From Piscicola geometra (Eukaryota; Annelida; Clitellata; Hirudinida; Piscicolidae), in NCBI GenBank assembly GCA_943735955.1, contig OX030956.1, positions 7,481,145 through 7,545,144 on the forward strand: DNA of 64,000 nucleotides, read 5' to 3'. Below the pieces are notes generated by a model that saw only the letters and a list, made by a program, of their open reading frames with translations, did not search any database and was not told where the DNA came from. Positions 34,981-50,700 of the stretch are shown here, one piece after another. Position 1 is the stretch's first letter. Every line of letters starts with the position of its first letter. A program made the position numbers and the translations under genes.

Positions 34981-35180
34981 CCATAAAACACCATGTATCA
35001 GGCACACCTGTTTTTAAAAACCAAAATCAAAGAAAAAAAATTTTAAAGACAATAATTAGCAAGTCAGATCAGAAATGTTCAGCCTTTTATTCTCTAAAAA
35101 TCGATAAAATCGCGTCTTTGGAAAGTTTTTGAAAGTAAAAATAAAAACATAAAAGTGTGCTTTTTCATGGTGTTTTACGG
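34981..35180. mobile_element. Small MITE-like inverted repeat element
   Basis: CCATAAAACACCATGTATCA at the left and the inverted right end CCGTAAAACACCATG delimit about 200 bases without coding content. The same end motif occurs at 59901 and, partly, at 17199. Superfamily undetermined. Confidence 0.65.
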
Positions 35181-35737
35181 CATTCAAACCCTATGCATTT
35201 AAAAATAGTATTTGTTAGCTATATATTATATGTATCTTCTTCATGAAATAATGGAAGTTTTGGAAATCGATTATCGTAATAAAACTGGTGAAAATAGAAA
35301 CACATATACTTATCTGTACACATATATAAAATTCTAAAGGAGGTTTCAAACAGTTAAATATGTCTTGAACCGAATTAAAAAGTTCTAAAGCTGATTCAAA
35401 GGAGAATAACAAGGAATGACGCAAAGAATGCGAAAAGCAATAAAAGGGAGACAAAAAATGTAATGGAAAGCTTTCGCATGAGAGAAAAACGTAAAAAACA
35501 AATTTAAAAATGTTTATTCTAAATTCATAAATATAAAAAAACCATTAGATGAACCATCATTGAATAAAAAAAAATTAAATATATGTATATATAATATATA
35601 TACATATATTTACATTTAAATTAGAACAAAAAAGTGAAAATTAAGTTTCAAATGGTTAAATAATAAAAAAAATGATATCGATAAGTGATTTATAACTTTT
35701 GTTTCTTTTTTGGTCTGGTTTGCGAGATTTTGGTTCT

Positions 35738-38700
35738 TTAGTGACCATCTAAGGACTGCAAGAACTTCTTTTCGAACAGATAGGGAACAAGTTTATGTCT
35801 GTGAATGAAACAAATAGACATTAAAACGGCTGTTCGGATTTATTAATTTAAATAAAGATATAAAAATATTCAAATAACCAAAATCAATTGTGAATAAACT
35901 ATGAGCAAACCTGATGGGCAGCATGACAAAATGGAGAATTGGAAAAACCATTTTGAGGTAAGGGACAGGAGCGAAACCGAAGCCACACAAGATGGCGAGT
36001 TGCAAGAGTTGGATGAAGGTGAACAGATGGATTTTGCGTTGAGGCACTGTCCTGTAATGGCAATGGTAAGTTTAAAAAAAAAGTTAAAAATGAAAATGCT
36101 TAAGATTAATAGGAATGAAGATTAAGTCAATGTAATAAATGGTGAAAAAGATGATAAAGAGGATGATAAAAATTAGAGTAGTAATGGGGATTGTGATATG
36201 GATGATTATAATTGTATTGATGATCATGAAACAGGCAGAGTAGTTATTTAAAATGCTAATGGAAACCTGATGTAGTGGTTAGGAGGGTAGGCGGCCTGGA
36301 GGAGAATGGAAAAGTATTAAACTCAAAATTTAATTAAGCATTTAAAAAAAAATACCTTATATTATCCTTCTATTTTTAAATAATCCATTTGAACATTACA
36401 CGCTATTAAATTTTGTTTTTTGCCCTCAAAGAGTTTACTCTCATCAACAAAAAAACTTCATACACCAAACACAAAAACTTCTTTCATAAACAAAAAATAT
36501 TTTTATTGCTACTTTTAACTACTACTCACCTGTTCTGTCACCAACAGCATGATTCGTTCGAACATCTGGTTGCTGTGCAGTGCTGTGATCGCCAAGTACA
36601 AGAACAAGCCATCTAAGACGGGTCTGGGAAGGTTGTGTTGAGAGTGTGTAGTTGTGGTGTTGGTTTTGTAGTAATAGTTTTGATAATATTGTAGATTTAG
36701 TTTTTATACAAAATTTTTATACACACTTTTATACACAATTTTCATGTTTTTAAAGTGAGTTAAAATTTAGTGTTAAAGAGGGAAAAACATAAAAGTTGTA
36801 TTACGTTTTTTCTCATTAATTAATTTAACACATGAGTTTAATAACTTGTTTTCTATATTTTACGTGATTGATTAAAATGATCATTTATAAAATGTAAGAA
36901 AAAAATATTTTCCGAAACTTCGTTTACTTTGAAATCTACATTTATATCTTCGATCAAAAATAAATTAAAAATAACATCGAAATAGAATGAAATAAATATG
37001 AAATAAATGATCTTGAGTGACATTAAGTTGAAACCTACAGCCATTAAAGTGATTATATCCATTTATTTGAAGAACTGAAGGTCTTAAAAGACTGTTTAGA
37101 GTCAAAAGTTTTCGGTTCATTTTTAGATTCAAACGCTAAAATTGTTTTTTATTACTCAGCTTATTCTATTAATTCGCTAATAAATGAAATAGAAGAAATT
37201 TAGTAAATAAAAATTTAGCTGCAAAAACGCCTTAAAACCATGAAAAACATTAAAGAATACGGAATGTTAAGCATCCCCACCTGGGAATCGATTGTAGTTT
37301 GTCGATGAAATGGACTGACAATCCGATGAGGATGTGAGACAGAATGCCTGTAACTCTCGTCTCACGTACACTCACTATCCTGTACGTATTAAATATATCA
37401 TTCAGTTTTTAACTTCTATATGTTTTGAATATTTTTTGAAAAACATTTTTAGGTTTAATAAATTAAAGTTTTTATGGAGTTAATTACGTAGCAATCAAAA
37501 AGCTAATTCCCGAAACGAGATTCTAGTTAGTTTCATAACGAAACCCCAAATAATATTTCTATTTGTAAAAAACTAAACATTAAATGAAGGATTTACACAA
37601 GAGAATTAAAGAAATAATACTTAAACAATGGCTTCTGAACCCACTTCAAATGCACTCTTCCCTGATATACTCTGTCTTCTTTGTCGGCCATTGCTCTTAC
37701 GTGCAGAGGCGAGTGAGGCAGTGCACCGTGAACCATTGGCAGACCCAAGAAACTCAAAATGGCGTTTATCAGGGCGATAACCACCAAGTCCCAATGGTAC
37801 GCCGGTCCTTTCTTAAGCCTGGAGAGTTTAATGTCGTTATGATGTGGTAGTGATTTCTAAATTTAATTTAGTATACTTCTGTTGGAAGGAACAAAGTAAT
37901 TCAAAATTGGGAAAAAACCTCAAAAGTCAAAAGTCAAAAGCTTTACAAACTAAACTATCTATTCATTTAGAATTAATGATGTGAAATCCTTCTATCCCAA
38001 TATCTTTCAACAACAAAAAACAACCAAAACACTCAAAAAAATTTATAATTTCATTAAAAAATAACCGCACCTATTGTCGGGACTATTGACGATGGAGCTT
38101 GCGGTGTTCTGGTCCATGAAGAAGAGCAGTGAAAGACAAAAGCCGAGCGCCATCGCCCCCATGATGACTGGCCACTCGAGGTTCAGCATGTCTCTGGGCA
38201 GCTTGAACAACTCGCCCTTGTCGATCACTTGGAACTTTTTTACTTTTAGTGTGGAGAGTTTTGGTGGTGGGGGGTTTGATGGGGTATTTGGCTATTTTAT
38301 TGTTTAAGTTGTTAATTCCCTTACGCCTCAATTTGAGAAAAATAAAATTAAAAGTTTCTTACACATTTTCATTAATAAATAAGAATTAAACTCATCCCCA
38401 CAATTTGGATTCCAATTTACCAACATTTGACTTCTTTGAAGACGTAAGAGCCGAAGAACGATGTGAGGATGACTGACACCGGCAGTGCACAATCAGCCAG
38501 TAACTCTCTCTTGCTAGCGTTCAAGAAGGGACTTTAGGGCGTGGTGGTGATTAAATCAAGCAATTAATCAATAAATTTGTCAATTTATCAATCAGTTAAA
38601 TGTATTTATATAGTGCCTTTTTAATAAATTAAAGAACGCTTAGAGTGAGTGAGTTTTAGGGAATGGCTAAGAAATTGTTGGGGAAGGAGGGGAGGGGGGT

Positions 38701-41700
38701 TTTGTGCATAAAAAGTGTTTGTTTAAAAGATTTTTTGAGAAAATGTTTACCCTGTCTTTAACAGTTTTGGATACAGTAGGAATAAAAATGATAGATAAAT
38801 GCGACAAATGCACATACGTTTTGGTGAAGTTGTAGAGGGATAGACCCAGCCAGACGGTGGCTAGCATCAGCAGCAAGTAGAGAAGGCTGTTCTCTTTAAG
38901 GCAATCGCTCAAGAAACCACTTCCCTCCTTGACCGCTTCTCCCGCGCTCTCTCCCGCTACACTTCCCATTGCAGCGGCGTTGATAAGAGTATTGCCGATG
39001 GTGTAATCATTGCTTTTTGTAGAGGTGGAAGCGTGGTGGGGCGACGAAGAGGATGATGTTTTTCTTAGTGGTGAAGATGACGATGACGTGTTGGTGAAGG
39101 ATGACGATGCTGCGCAGTTAGGGGAGTTGTAGTTTTCCTGGAAGTCTGAATGGAAAAAATTTTTTCTCAATTTTCTCTTCATTTTAAATCTTTTTTAATA
39201 TCGTTATTGGGATGCTTACATCTCCAATTTTGAATTTGTTAAGTGTATTTTTTTTTGTTACTCAGATGACTATAGACTATGGGATATTATTTCGATAAGT
39301 TTGATTTTTACTCTAAACAAAGTTTCCGATAATAAATTACTTAAAACTTTCATTGGTGTTTTCAGCAGGTTTTCACTCGCGATCGCAGGTGTCGACGTTG
39401 AAAGCGTTGCGCAAGATAACAAGAATATATTTTAAGCCATTTTTTACATATAGTCTTTTTCTAAAGAACATTACTTAATGAATAGTTAGAAAAAAACTTT
39501 CTCGGTATTTTCAGTTCTCAGAGTCACCCTAATATATATTTACTACTTTTTTATGTGACAAATGTTTGTTCAGATGACCCTTATGACTTCAAATGGTTCC
39601 CGGCGGTGCATAAAAAAAATATTTGTATAATGACTGTTCTTTATTGATTCTTAAAAATTATTTTTTGTTTATCACCCAAACTCAGTCTCACCCACCAGCA
39701 ACGACATCTTTGAAAGCATCAAAGGCGAAAGCTAATGATATAAATATCGCAAATATCTCCTCCGTGGACCTGAGGGGTAGGTATTGGATCATTTTATACA
39801 TTTCTATTGCTTGTAAAACGTTTTTTAGGATTATGTGTTTAGTAAGAATTTTTCGTAAGTTCAAACAAAACATAAAACAATCAAACTTTATATATAACTA
39901 ACCAATATTCAAATTTTTTAATTGTTTAAACATTTAATTTTTTATTAATATTAAATGTCGAACCTTGTGCACCACTGCATCAGCTTACTGGCGTCCGTGA
40001 ACGCGTAGATGAGAAGGAAGAAGGAGTTCCACAGACCTGGAGAGCAAACATTCGCACGTAAATCATGTAACGCGAAAGATTATTTTCCAAGATTACTGAT
40101 GAAGCAATTTTTGAGAAAACCAATTCACTTAAAGACAAATGGGTGTAGTAGCTAGGAAATATCCTAAGTCCTTGAATGTTGTTTGTTCGCCATTTTTTTC
40201 TTTATTATATTGGATTTGCTTTCAAGCCTATTTTTTAATATATTGTAACTTTAAATTTGAATATTTTATAAATTAGTTTAAACTTTTGAAACATAATTTT
40301 AATATTTTATTCCTATATATTATTTAAATCCGTAAATCCTCATGAGAAAAATATTCTATTCAACAAGAAAGTAGTAAGAAAGAAACCTGTACAAGCAAAC
40401 ATGCTCAAGAAATCAAGATCCCAGAGCTGACATATGTTGTAGATGACTGTCGGTTGGAAGTGTTGTTTTGAAATTTTAAATAAATTTTAATAACTTTAAA
40501 TAAATGTTGGGATTATTGATTGTTTTTAGAGTTTTGATGGTTTGGGTGTGGTTTGTTGTGGAAAAATAGTAAATGTTGAGAAAAATATAATTGAAAAAAA
40601 ACCGAATTGCACACTCAAAAAATTTCTTTCACATGAAAACCCATTAGATAAACTAATTTAATAAATGGATTATATCGCACTGGACCTTTGGTATAGAGGG
40701 CAAGAGGTGCTGTGGTGAGTAGAACGACCATTGGCTGTCCACCAATCAGCGAGAAAAACAAGCCACCAATCGTCTGTGAGTAGATCGCCTTGGTGACGTC
40801 TGTGGGGTTATGAAATTTTTTTTTAACTTACTAGCCTTTTACTGTAAAAGTTTTACAGTAAAAGTTTTACTTAAAGATTAAACTCTGAAGTCTTAAACGC
40901 TGTCACAATATCGTAAATAAGTTTTATTTAGGCAATAATCTTAAACTTTAAAGACTAAAAGAAACATGTTTTTTCAATTCATACATAAAACACAAAATAG
41001 CGTTTAATTTTTCAGTGTCCACTTTTGAGTTTATTTTTCAAATACACTATGGCCTAGGCTACTAAAGTTCACCTAATTCGAAATAAAAAAATGCAATCGG
41101 TCAATTCTTCTTCATTTTTATTTGCTTGACACGAGTATGAAAATAAAAAAACCTAATGGGAACTAGTTTTTTGAATTTTTGAACCAAGTAATTCAAAGTC
41201 TCAGAAGCTCTTTTCAGAGTATAAAATTGAATCGAAATTTTTAATGACTTGTAAATGAAATGAGTAAAGCTATTTTCATCAATTTGTAGATTCTAAACAC
41301 TAATTTGAATACGGAAATGCAAAATTGATTTCAGTTTCTTCGTAATCTAAAAGAATGTGAATATTTCGTTGTAAATCACACAATGCATGAAATAAAAACT
41401 AGCATTTTTTTTAAATGTGTAAGTACTAAACCCGAATATAATAATGAGAATGCCGAATTGTTTTTTGCAATCTTGATTAAAGTATTAAAAGTCGCAACAT
41501 GAATACCAATAATAAAGAATAATTTAAAATACACTTAAGAATTATATTTTTACAAAAAAAATTTTTTTTTCCAGTTTTTTTTGACAGTTGTTCAAGATCA
41601 TCTCTGCGACATGTCGTGCAGTAAATATTGAACAATTTTCCCAAGTTATATTCGTTTTCCGTAAACCAAGATGTAAAATATAAGTTCTTTTTCGAATTGT

Positions 41701-44700
41701 TATTAGTTTCACTGTTGCCAATTTAATATATTTATTTTTTCTTTTTAAACAAGACTACCATTAGCACAACTCACCTCAAGGTAATTCCAGTAATTTAATT
41801 ATTTTTGTTCATAAAATGGGCATTAAATTCAAGCTCATCGATTTTAAATGGGATTCTTTCAAACTAAAGTAGCTCTTTAGAGTTCTTAAAGGCTCTTAAA
41901 ATACCTCCATTATTGCCCATCACGTATCAGCACGTAAAGGTAGTAATAGTAGTAGTATTAATAATAAAAAAAGAAGTAATGGTATTATTAAAAATAGTAA
42001 TAGTAGTAGTAATAATAATAAAAAATTCCAATAGTTATTTTATGTGATCTTGTTAGGTTCTTTCATTAAAAAAGTTTAACAAAACACCGTCTAGTGTTAC
42101 CTGAAGCTATCTGTAGGTAATTTAATGAGACGTTTGCTCCCGTTATAAGATGAACTTTTTTTTCGTCAATGAAAAATAGAAAAAGCTAAAATAAACAGAA
42201 TAATTAAAAGGTATAAAAATAGAATGTAACATAAAATATTAATAAAACCATCTATTCGTTCTAGATTTAAAGAAACTTATAAAAATGTTGTAAACTAAAA
42301 TGAAAAATTTTAAAGTACATATAAAAATATCTTTCAAGAATAATTAAAATAGGCAGCAGCAAAACAAAAATAAAAAGTTTATTATAAACTTATACAATCA
42401 GCAATAAACGAAACCAACCGATCTTTCCATTGGTGTTCTTGTAGTTGAGTACTCCGAGAGCGATGGCTGGAAGAATGCACGCGAAATACAGAAAGAAGGT
42501 GGTCGAGATGGTTTTGTGCAGAGTATTGTCTCCTATGAAGCCTGCGTGTGGTCGAAAAGTGGAGAAATGGTGCTGGAAGAGCAATAGAAAATGGTGGAAA
42601 AGGAGTTAATTAGTATAATATTTAAAAAATAAAACTTACATGATAATTGAAATGAAGAAGTTATAGTATGTTCATTAAAAAAGATAGGAAAGACTTGGTT
42701 CGTTTAATAAAAGGGTTGAATAAGAGCGAACATTTAAATAGAATAATTGAATCGAAGAATATTTTCCAGTGCAAATATTTTTTTTCTAAGTAGCATTGAA
42801 GTTGGTATGATACAGTCAACACGCGTAACCAAGCTTTTCGAGTAAAGCCAGAAAATCGAGCAAATCGTGAGAGGCATGACTCTTTTTTTTTCCATTAAGT
42901 TCAAAACTCCTTTAAAACTACAATAGGAACATCGAACGTAGAAACAGTTCATGCTTTTGGCTAGAATCGAACTCATGCTTGCGAGACGGACGCCAAGCGT
43001 TTCACTGTTAGGCTATCCGGCCGCGTATTGAATGGAAAAAGCTTAATAAAGATTAAATATATTCGTTCCAGCCAAACTGTGTTATAACTCGACAAAATCA
43101 TTAATCCTTAATATTTTTATGATGCTATTTTTATTCATTACGCCTCACATAATTTGACTGATTTTCAGACGGTCGCAAGTCAGAAAAATACAGAAGGAAA
43201 AATTCATAATATGTAAAAAAAAGCAACTAAAAAAACATTTCAAAAACAGAGTAATCAGTTTTAATCTTTGAATAGTAAATTACGAACCATCTTTGAAGTC
43301 GGAGAGGTAGTGAGGCAGTCTCCTCTCGAGGTCTTCCTTGATTCCTCTGCCGATCCAGCACTTCCTACTTGTGCTCTGGGCGTGGATGGATGTTTAGTGA
43401 ATGATGGAGATATGCGGAAAAAGGATAGACTGTATTGTATAATGTACATTTTAAGCTGTACAATTGATTAAGGGAAGAAAAGATGGCTTCATGAGAATTT
43501 ATTTTTTTGGTCATTGATGGAACAAAAGTGATTTTTAGATCATAACTGTTTCAGAAAAATTTAAAATAAAATTTCATTAATAAAATCTCACTTCTTGGTG
43601 AAAAGACTTGCAGTTGGATGTTGTGCTCATTCTTCTTCTTGCAGTCTCGACACATTGCTCCTCTGTTGAAGGAAGCGTTTAAAAGATGCATTTGAGTTTA
43701 TAAATATTTTACGTAAAGAATGTGAAAAACAAAGTGTATACGTTTAGAATTAACATTTTAAAATGAATTCACTTGTGGAAAAAAATTGTAAGTTAGAATT
43801 TTTAATACACACATGAATACATAAATCCATTTATCAGAATCGAAAAAATTCAAATTTGGCAAGTCCTCAATAAAAATCAAATTCTCAAAATGAATAAATC
43901 ACATGAAAATGGAAACTTTAAAAATAATTTAACACTAAAATGCTGAAAATAATCCAAAAATTCCGAAACTTAAATTATCATAGATACTTCAAACATGTGT
44001 TAAACATATCAAAAACTAATTCAAATTGTTAAATAACAATGAAAACACAAGCACAGGCCCACCTGCCAGCTCCTTCATGTGTTCCCACATGATCTGCTTG
44101 AACTCCGTCTCATTCCTCGCTCCCAACAAACGCAGTCTCAGGTCGATGTCGGCGAAGAGAGTGGCGAAAGTTCTTCCCGTCTCTAGTGCGTTCTTGGTAC
44201 CCTTCTACGATTGTTTGGAAAACATTTCAATGCAAGTAGAGATTTGTGTACAATTTGTCATTTTTTTAAATGGTATTAAGTTTTATAAAACTAACTAACG
44301 TTTCGAAATTGATAGGCTGAATGATGATTTTAAAATTAATACCACGAAAGCACTTTTCCACTCGAATAAGTGCCAACTATTAGAATAAATTAATATCCAA
44401 AAATTTGATAATGAATCAAAATCCATTTGAATATTCGGTACAACTTAAGCAATAAATCCCATAAAAGTTAACGTTTAACTGATAAGATATGATAAACTAG
44501 AGGCTGAACATCCTTTAAGATAAGATTTTTTGCCTTTTTGATAAGAAATAATGTCAAAGAATCACATTCGCCACAATTTGGTAGTGCCAAAAGGGTTACT
44601 TCTTATTTGGAAACATCTTTGTTTCAAAATTTACGTCACCAAAATGGCATTAAATCTAAAATCGTTCCAATTTTGTTTTTCCTTCTTTTTTCCAATTTAA

Positions 44701-47700
44701 AATGACTATCAGAAAAAATAAATCTGGTTTATTTTTAAAACTTCATCCTACATAACTAAATCAATCCACCCAAATCTGACAAAAACCAATCCATCCCAAC
44801 CTCTTTGGTCGACGTAACTACCATGATGATGAACCACACTTCTTGGCATGTTCTTCCCAGGTTTGCTGGACTCTTGAGCCTTGCAATCGCCACATGTCGC
44901 TTCTGAACTGTAGCAGCAGTGCAACTGGTGAAAAATATTCGATGAATATGTTTTATTATTATTAAAGATTTTAATGTTTAATTTTTTACAATTATTTTGA
45001 TCAATATTTTTAACGGTTCTGAAATAATTACTTTATAAAAGATTAGCTGTTTTTTTTTAAATGAAGGGGTATGCTAGCCAAGTCAAAAATAAAAAGTAAA
45101 AAACTTGACAGTTTTTTCAATATAAAATATGTTTGCAAAAAAACTTTTAGAATATTTAGTATAAAAGATTGTAGAAATATTTCACTCAAAAAAAGATATA
45201 TATAAACTAACTAAAACTAATGAACTTTTCAAGTTTTAAAAAATAAAAAATTAAAGTTATTTACATTTTATATTTTCTCAACTTGAAAAATAAATTAAAC
45301 TGCAAAATATAATTTATAAAAGAATAAAAAATAAATAAATAAATAAAGTCAATAATAAAAATTAAATTTTAGATTAAAAATAATTCTAATAACTTTCAGA
45401 TTTTCGTTTCAAAACGAATTTAACTTGTAGGTTATTTGAATCTAAAACAGCTAGTTTTATAAAACTTTATAACTTTGTCAAAATCAATATTATTTTCTAT
45501 CTTATTAATCTTAAATAAAATCAAACTTTTGAAATAATAATCTCTATATAAAAATTTTTAACGAAAAACGTTTAAATGTACATCACAAAGAACCAACAGC
45601 ACACAGATCCAGGACTGATCGTAATCGTATGAGCCTCCATAGGAAGAACAGGTGCACTGGATCGACTTGGAAAGCTGGTGTGCTGTGGGGAAAATTATTT
45701 ATGGTTAGTACAAATGAAATAAATCTCACAAAAACAACATACATTCTTGCTAATGTGAGATCTACTAAATTCACAGCTTATACAGATACTAAAAGTGCCA
45801 AAGATACTTTTAACATTACAATCTCTTCAACTATCACTAGCTCAGGTTCTACAACATCCACCACAACAACCACCACAACAACCACCACAACAACCATCAC
45901 AACAGCCACCACAACAGCCACCACCACCTGTAGCGTCAGTGAAGAGGGTCCTACTGGCCTCTTGGAAGGCGCTGACGCTTTCTTCGTGGTCCATTAAGTG
46001 GTGTAGCATCTGTCGATGATGGGGTGCTGTTGAATTTGGCAGTTGTAGTTGTTGGTGATAGTGTTAGCTGTGAAAGTTGTTTTGGCAGTTGGTGAGAGTT
46101 GTAGCTGAAAATGGCGTTGTGGTGGTTATGGGTGGTAGTTTGGTTGTGGTGGATTTGTTGGCAGTTTCAAGATGAAAAAGATAACAGAAGAGGTAAATTA
46201 GCCTTGTGGGAGTAGCTGCGAAGTGATTGTTATTAAAACTCTTGAATTAATAATTAAGAAAATTATATTCAAAGTTAATCGAAAGCATATATCAGTTGAA
46301 TGAAAAAAATGATTGAAAAATAAAAAGATTTTAAAGAGTTTGATGCATGCCCACAACATAACAACCCTGTAGAGGATTTGCTTAAGATCGGTTTCATGAA
46401 CGTCTAGCATGAGCTGAGCCTGCGAAGAGAAGATTGGAATGTTGGAAAGAAATAATGGTGAAAAATTGAGAATGATAAAGGTTTTTTAAAAGTTTGAAAA
46501 TTGAGATAGAAGTGGCTTTAAATGCTTGTAAATACTGTTTTTTTTAGATAAAATTGTTTCTTTTTTTAAACTTTTTAAACTTTCACATGGAAATTTTTGA
46601 ATAATTTTTATTTAAACTATTTTTTCTAATTATTCAATGTAATAAACGTTTAATATTATTTTTTCTATTTTTCTCGATATTTTATTTAGATTTCATCTGG
46701 GATGAGAAATATTGGATCGATTTAGTCGATCAATAGTTTCTCGTCACAACTTCAATTCCATTTCCCAATCTAATGACCGGTTAGAGCATTCTATAAAAAG
46801 AGATAAATTGACGTTTCTAATAAATGTATCTCAATTTCGATGTTTCTTTCACCTAACTTCCCACACATACTCTTCTTTCCTTCTTACCCTAATTTAACTT
46901 TCCACCTTCCTTAGCCATCTCGCATTACCTTCATTTCACCATGATTTATATATTTCCGAAATTCATTCATCTTGCCAGTATACTTATTTTTTCCGTTTAC
47001 AACTGATTTATTTATTGCCATAAATTTTGTTTCATTAAGCTTAACTATAAATATCAATTTAAAAACTTCACACTATTTTATTGAAAGAATTTTATTCCAC
47101 TAGTTTTATACTAGTTTTTTAAAATTCTGAAAGCCGTTTTTAAATGATTAAAGATTAAAGTTGCTTGAAGGCTGAAACAAACCCATCTATTATCTCAATA
47201 TTATTTCCGCATTTTCACAATTTGTTGAAATATTAACATTATCTTTATTTTGTTATTATGCATTTCTTCCACCATTCATCAAGCAACTTCTCACTCTTAT
47301 TACATACGGCAATAACACCCCAAACCATATCCCCAAATCAAAAAAATATTTTACATATAAACCCATTAATTCATCCATTCAATAAAGCCATCAATTACTC
47401 ATAAACTATCAATCAACACAGTAATTCACCAGACAGTCATTCATCAATGCATGCATTCATCCCACCGCGAACCTGGCTTAAAAACTGCTCGACGTCCAAA
47501 TGGGCTCGAATCTCAGCAGCGAAATCTTTCATGGGAATTTTCTGCGGAATCGTTACGTAATGTCACTTTGATTTCCATTTGTTTGCGGATGTTTTGAGTT
47601 TTTGTAATTCATTTGTATATTTATTTCATTATATTCTTATTTTTATAGATCTATACAGCTATATTTGTTTTTATTTCTATTAGATTAAATTTTCACTATA

Positions 47701-50700
47701 AAAGTTTTGCAGATTACGAGAAGACATCATAGAAAAATTTAAAATATTGAACAATATATGTAGCAGCCAAACTATGGTTAGAATATTTAAGTTAAATACC
47801 AGCACACCAAGCCATACATTGAAACTATCAAAACAACATTGGCAACATAACATACGAAATGTTATTTATACAAACCGAATTATCTCAGTGTGGCACAATT
47901 AACCTCATGAAGACGCAACAACTAAGATTGCTGACGCATTCAAAAGAAATTATATATTTTCTGAGCTAATCATGCGATGACGTAAACTATAAATTCGATT
48001 ATAACACAGTAGTTAAATAAATATCTGTCACTATCAGAGATCATAAGGTGGTTAAACTCTTTAAACTAAGCTAAACTAAACATAATCTTAAAATATCATT
48101 ACGCTTAAAATCTCTTAAAAAATTTGAAATTGGATTTCGAAATAAAAACTAAACTTTCTTTAAAATTTAATTTTAAATCTATTTTCTTCACCAACCTCTA
48201 ATCTTGTATAAACCAACGAGACATCTTCCTCTTCATCTGCTTTAAATTTATATTCATATTTTTAATGAAATAATGAATTTTAATAATATATTAAAATGCA
48301 AAGAACTTTTTTTTAAATAGCGTTTTAATTACTCTTAGAATCATAGTTTTCAATAAAAGCATATATTTATTTTGCTACATCAGATTCACGACACACACTT
48401 TTCAAAGAATCATTATCGACAAAGCTATTCAATGAAATTATTTAAACATAACCTCAAATCAGTATTTTTAAAGTAATTATTTATCTCATCAAAATCTGTT
48501 TAACAGCATTAACGACTATCTTCATTTTTTCATAAAAGAAGCCACGCTGTTTCAAAAGAAAAAATTAATAAAATCTAGACACCTAAGAATCAAGTTTAAT
48601 TGTGGCCTGACATAGCAACCATGCTACAACACATCAAACATTACCGCGACAAACACCTCTACTGCCAGAATAATCAACACATCACTCTTTTCATCACCAC
48701 CACAATCACCATCATCAGCATTATTACCACAACAACCATCCACCAAACCTCCAAAAACCACCACTACACCAAACCCCCAAAAACAACCAACACACAAAAT
48801 TCCCAACAAAAACCGCACTAAATCTTTCACCACCACAACACCAAACCTTTAACACCACCACACCAAACCCCCAACAACTACTACACCAAACCCACAACAA
48901 CCACTTCACCTAACCAAACTTCCAACCAACAACAAACACCACCACCCCCTACCAACCTGAGTACTCGGGGTAGTTGATAGAAAGCATCGACTCTCGACAC
49001 TCTTGCGCGTTGTGGTTGATCGCCAGAAAACTGCCCCTCTGGTTCATCAGCAGTGACCGACTGCCTTTGTTCTGTTGCTGTTGAAGCTGACACGCTGAAG
49101 CGTAGATGTCAACGGTGCCCTCCGGCATTCCGCCGGTCTTTCTCCAACCGTTGGAAGAATTGCCGCCGTGATAGCTTGCTTGTGGTAAGGCTAAGTGTAA
49201 ACCTGGGTGGATAATATATAAAAGAGGTTTTGAAAAGTTGTATCTCTTATTTTATAATAAGTTTTTAGTTTTGTGAATGTGCTAAAACTTGTTAGAATCC
49301 AATGTGTGCAAAATGAAGTGTGGATGTGCTAACTTCTAAGCGTGATTTGTTATTTCAGCTCAAAAGGAGTGAAAAAGGTAAAAAAACATTGGTTGTTGAT
49401 TGTATGTTTAATGAAAAAAATTGTAAGAGCGATGTAAAAACTCCTATAAGTTTCTTTAAAAATAATTCTAAGGATCGTATTCAAAAGAACTACTTTTAAT
49501 GTTCTTTATGTAAATATGAAAGAAGTAATTTTTTTGAGATCAGAAACAGAAGGTTTTATCTTTAAATCAATTGTATTTTATTAGATTATTCAAAATTTTA
49601 TTAAATTATTCAATATATCATTAAAACTCTATTAAATTATATAAAAATTTGAGTACATAAAAATAATTTTTCAAACCGTTATTTGAGATTTTATAATTGA
49701 AATAAGTGTAAACTATGGGAAATTCTTTTCTGTATGAATGAATAACCGGAAGATCTTCGACTGTTGACGGGAGATGATGGTCGTGATGAGGCTACTCCTT
49801 CCAGCCACCTTTTTGGGATTTAAAAATTTTCTTTCAATTTTTCTGCATAATATTGGAAAAAAATCTGTTAAAATGTTAAAGAAAAAAATTACAGTAAAAT
49901 ATTGCTTTTTTCTGACACTCTTGAACTTCAAATCTTTTACTTTAAAAAAAAATTGTTTTTTTGGCTTCTATTTTGGAAATAATTTCTATATAATATATAG
50001 TATATATTAGTTTGCAAAACTATAAACAAAGGAATTCATTTAAGATGTGTTATAATAAAGAGATGTTGAAAATAAAAAGACAAATGAATAAAGAACTAAT
50101 TTTTTCAATATTTTTTACATACCCAAAGTTTTGGAACTATTTAAAATTAATACTTTATAATACCGAGATATTCGGACATTAAATAAAAAATAATTTTAAA
50201 AAATGTTACGCTATTGACTCTTTAGACTTTTTCGTTTTTTTTTCTATTTCCAGACATAAAAAATAAATTTTTGCACTTTGTGAATTCATAATTTGAACCC
50301 TATTTTCTATAAATACAATTAAATTTTCTACTCATACCCTCGTCTATTATTATGGTGACTTTAGCTTATGTTAAGATACATTTTTCAGCTTCAAAAATAT
50401 AATTTCAGATGATGAAAATACTTTTAGAGGCTTCCTTCAACAACATAAAAGAATGATTCATTCAACCGAAAGACATTTTCTTTACAAAATTTAAAAGTTT
50501 CCCTTTGAAATGAATTTTCCGCTCGTGCAAATAAGTCAAGAAGTCTCGGAGGTTAAACGTAAAATAATTTCAACATTAGACCAAAACCGCTGTTGCAGAT
50601 AGAGTTTTAAAAGTGTAATCTTTACTTTGGTGCTAACCTTTGAGGTAGAATATTCTCAATGTCCATGGATTTTTCCCAAACTCTTTTTTACTTATTATTT

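Noticed and set aside
42957..43026. Functional tRNA gene
   Set aside because: The anticodon stem would carry a 12-base loop and the acceptor stem does not close; it fits a SINE head.
45629..46019. Thr-rich and Pro/Gln-rich plus-strand frames
   Set aside because: Cover a CCACAACAA repeat and antisense of SLC4A11 exons.
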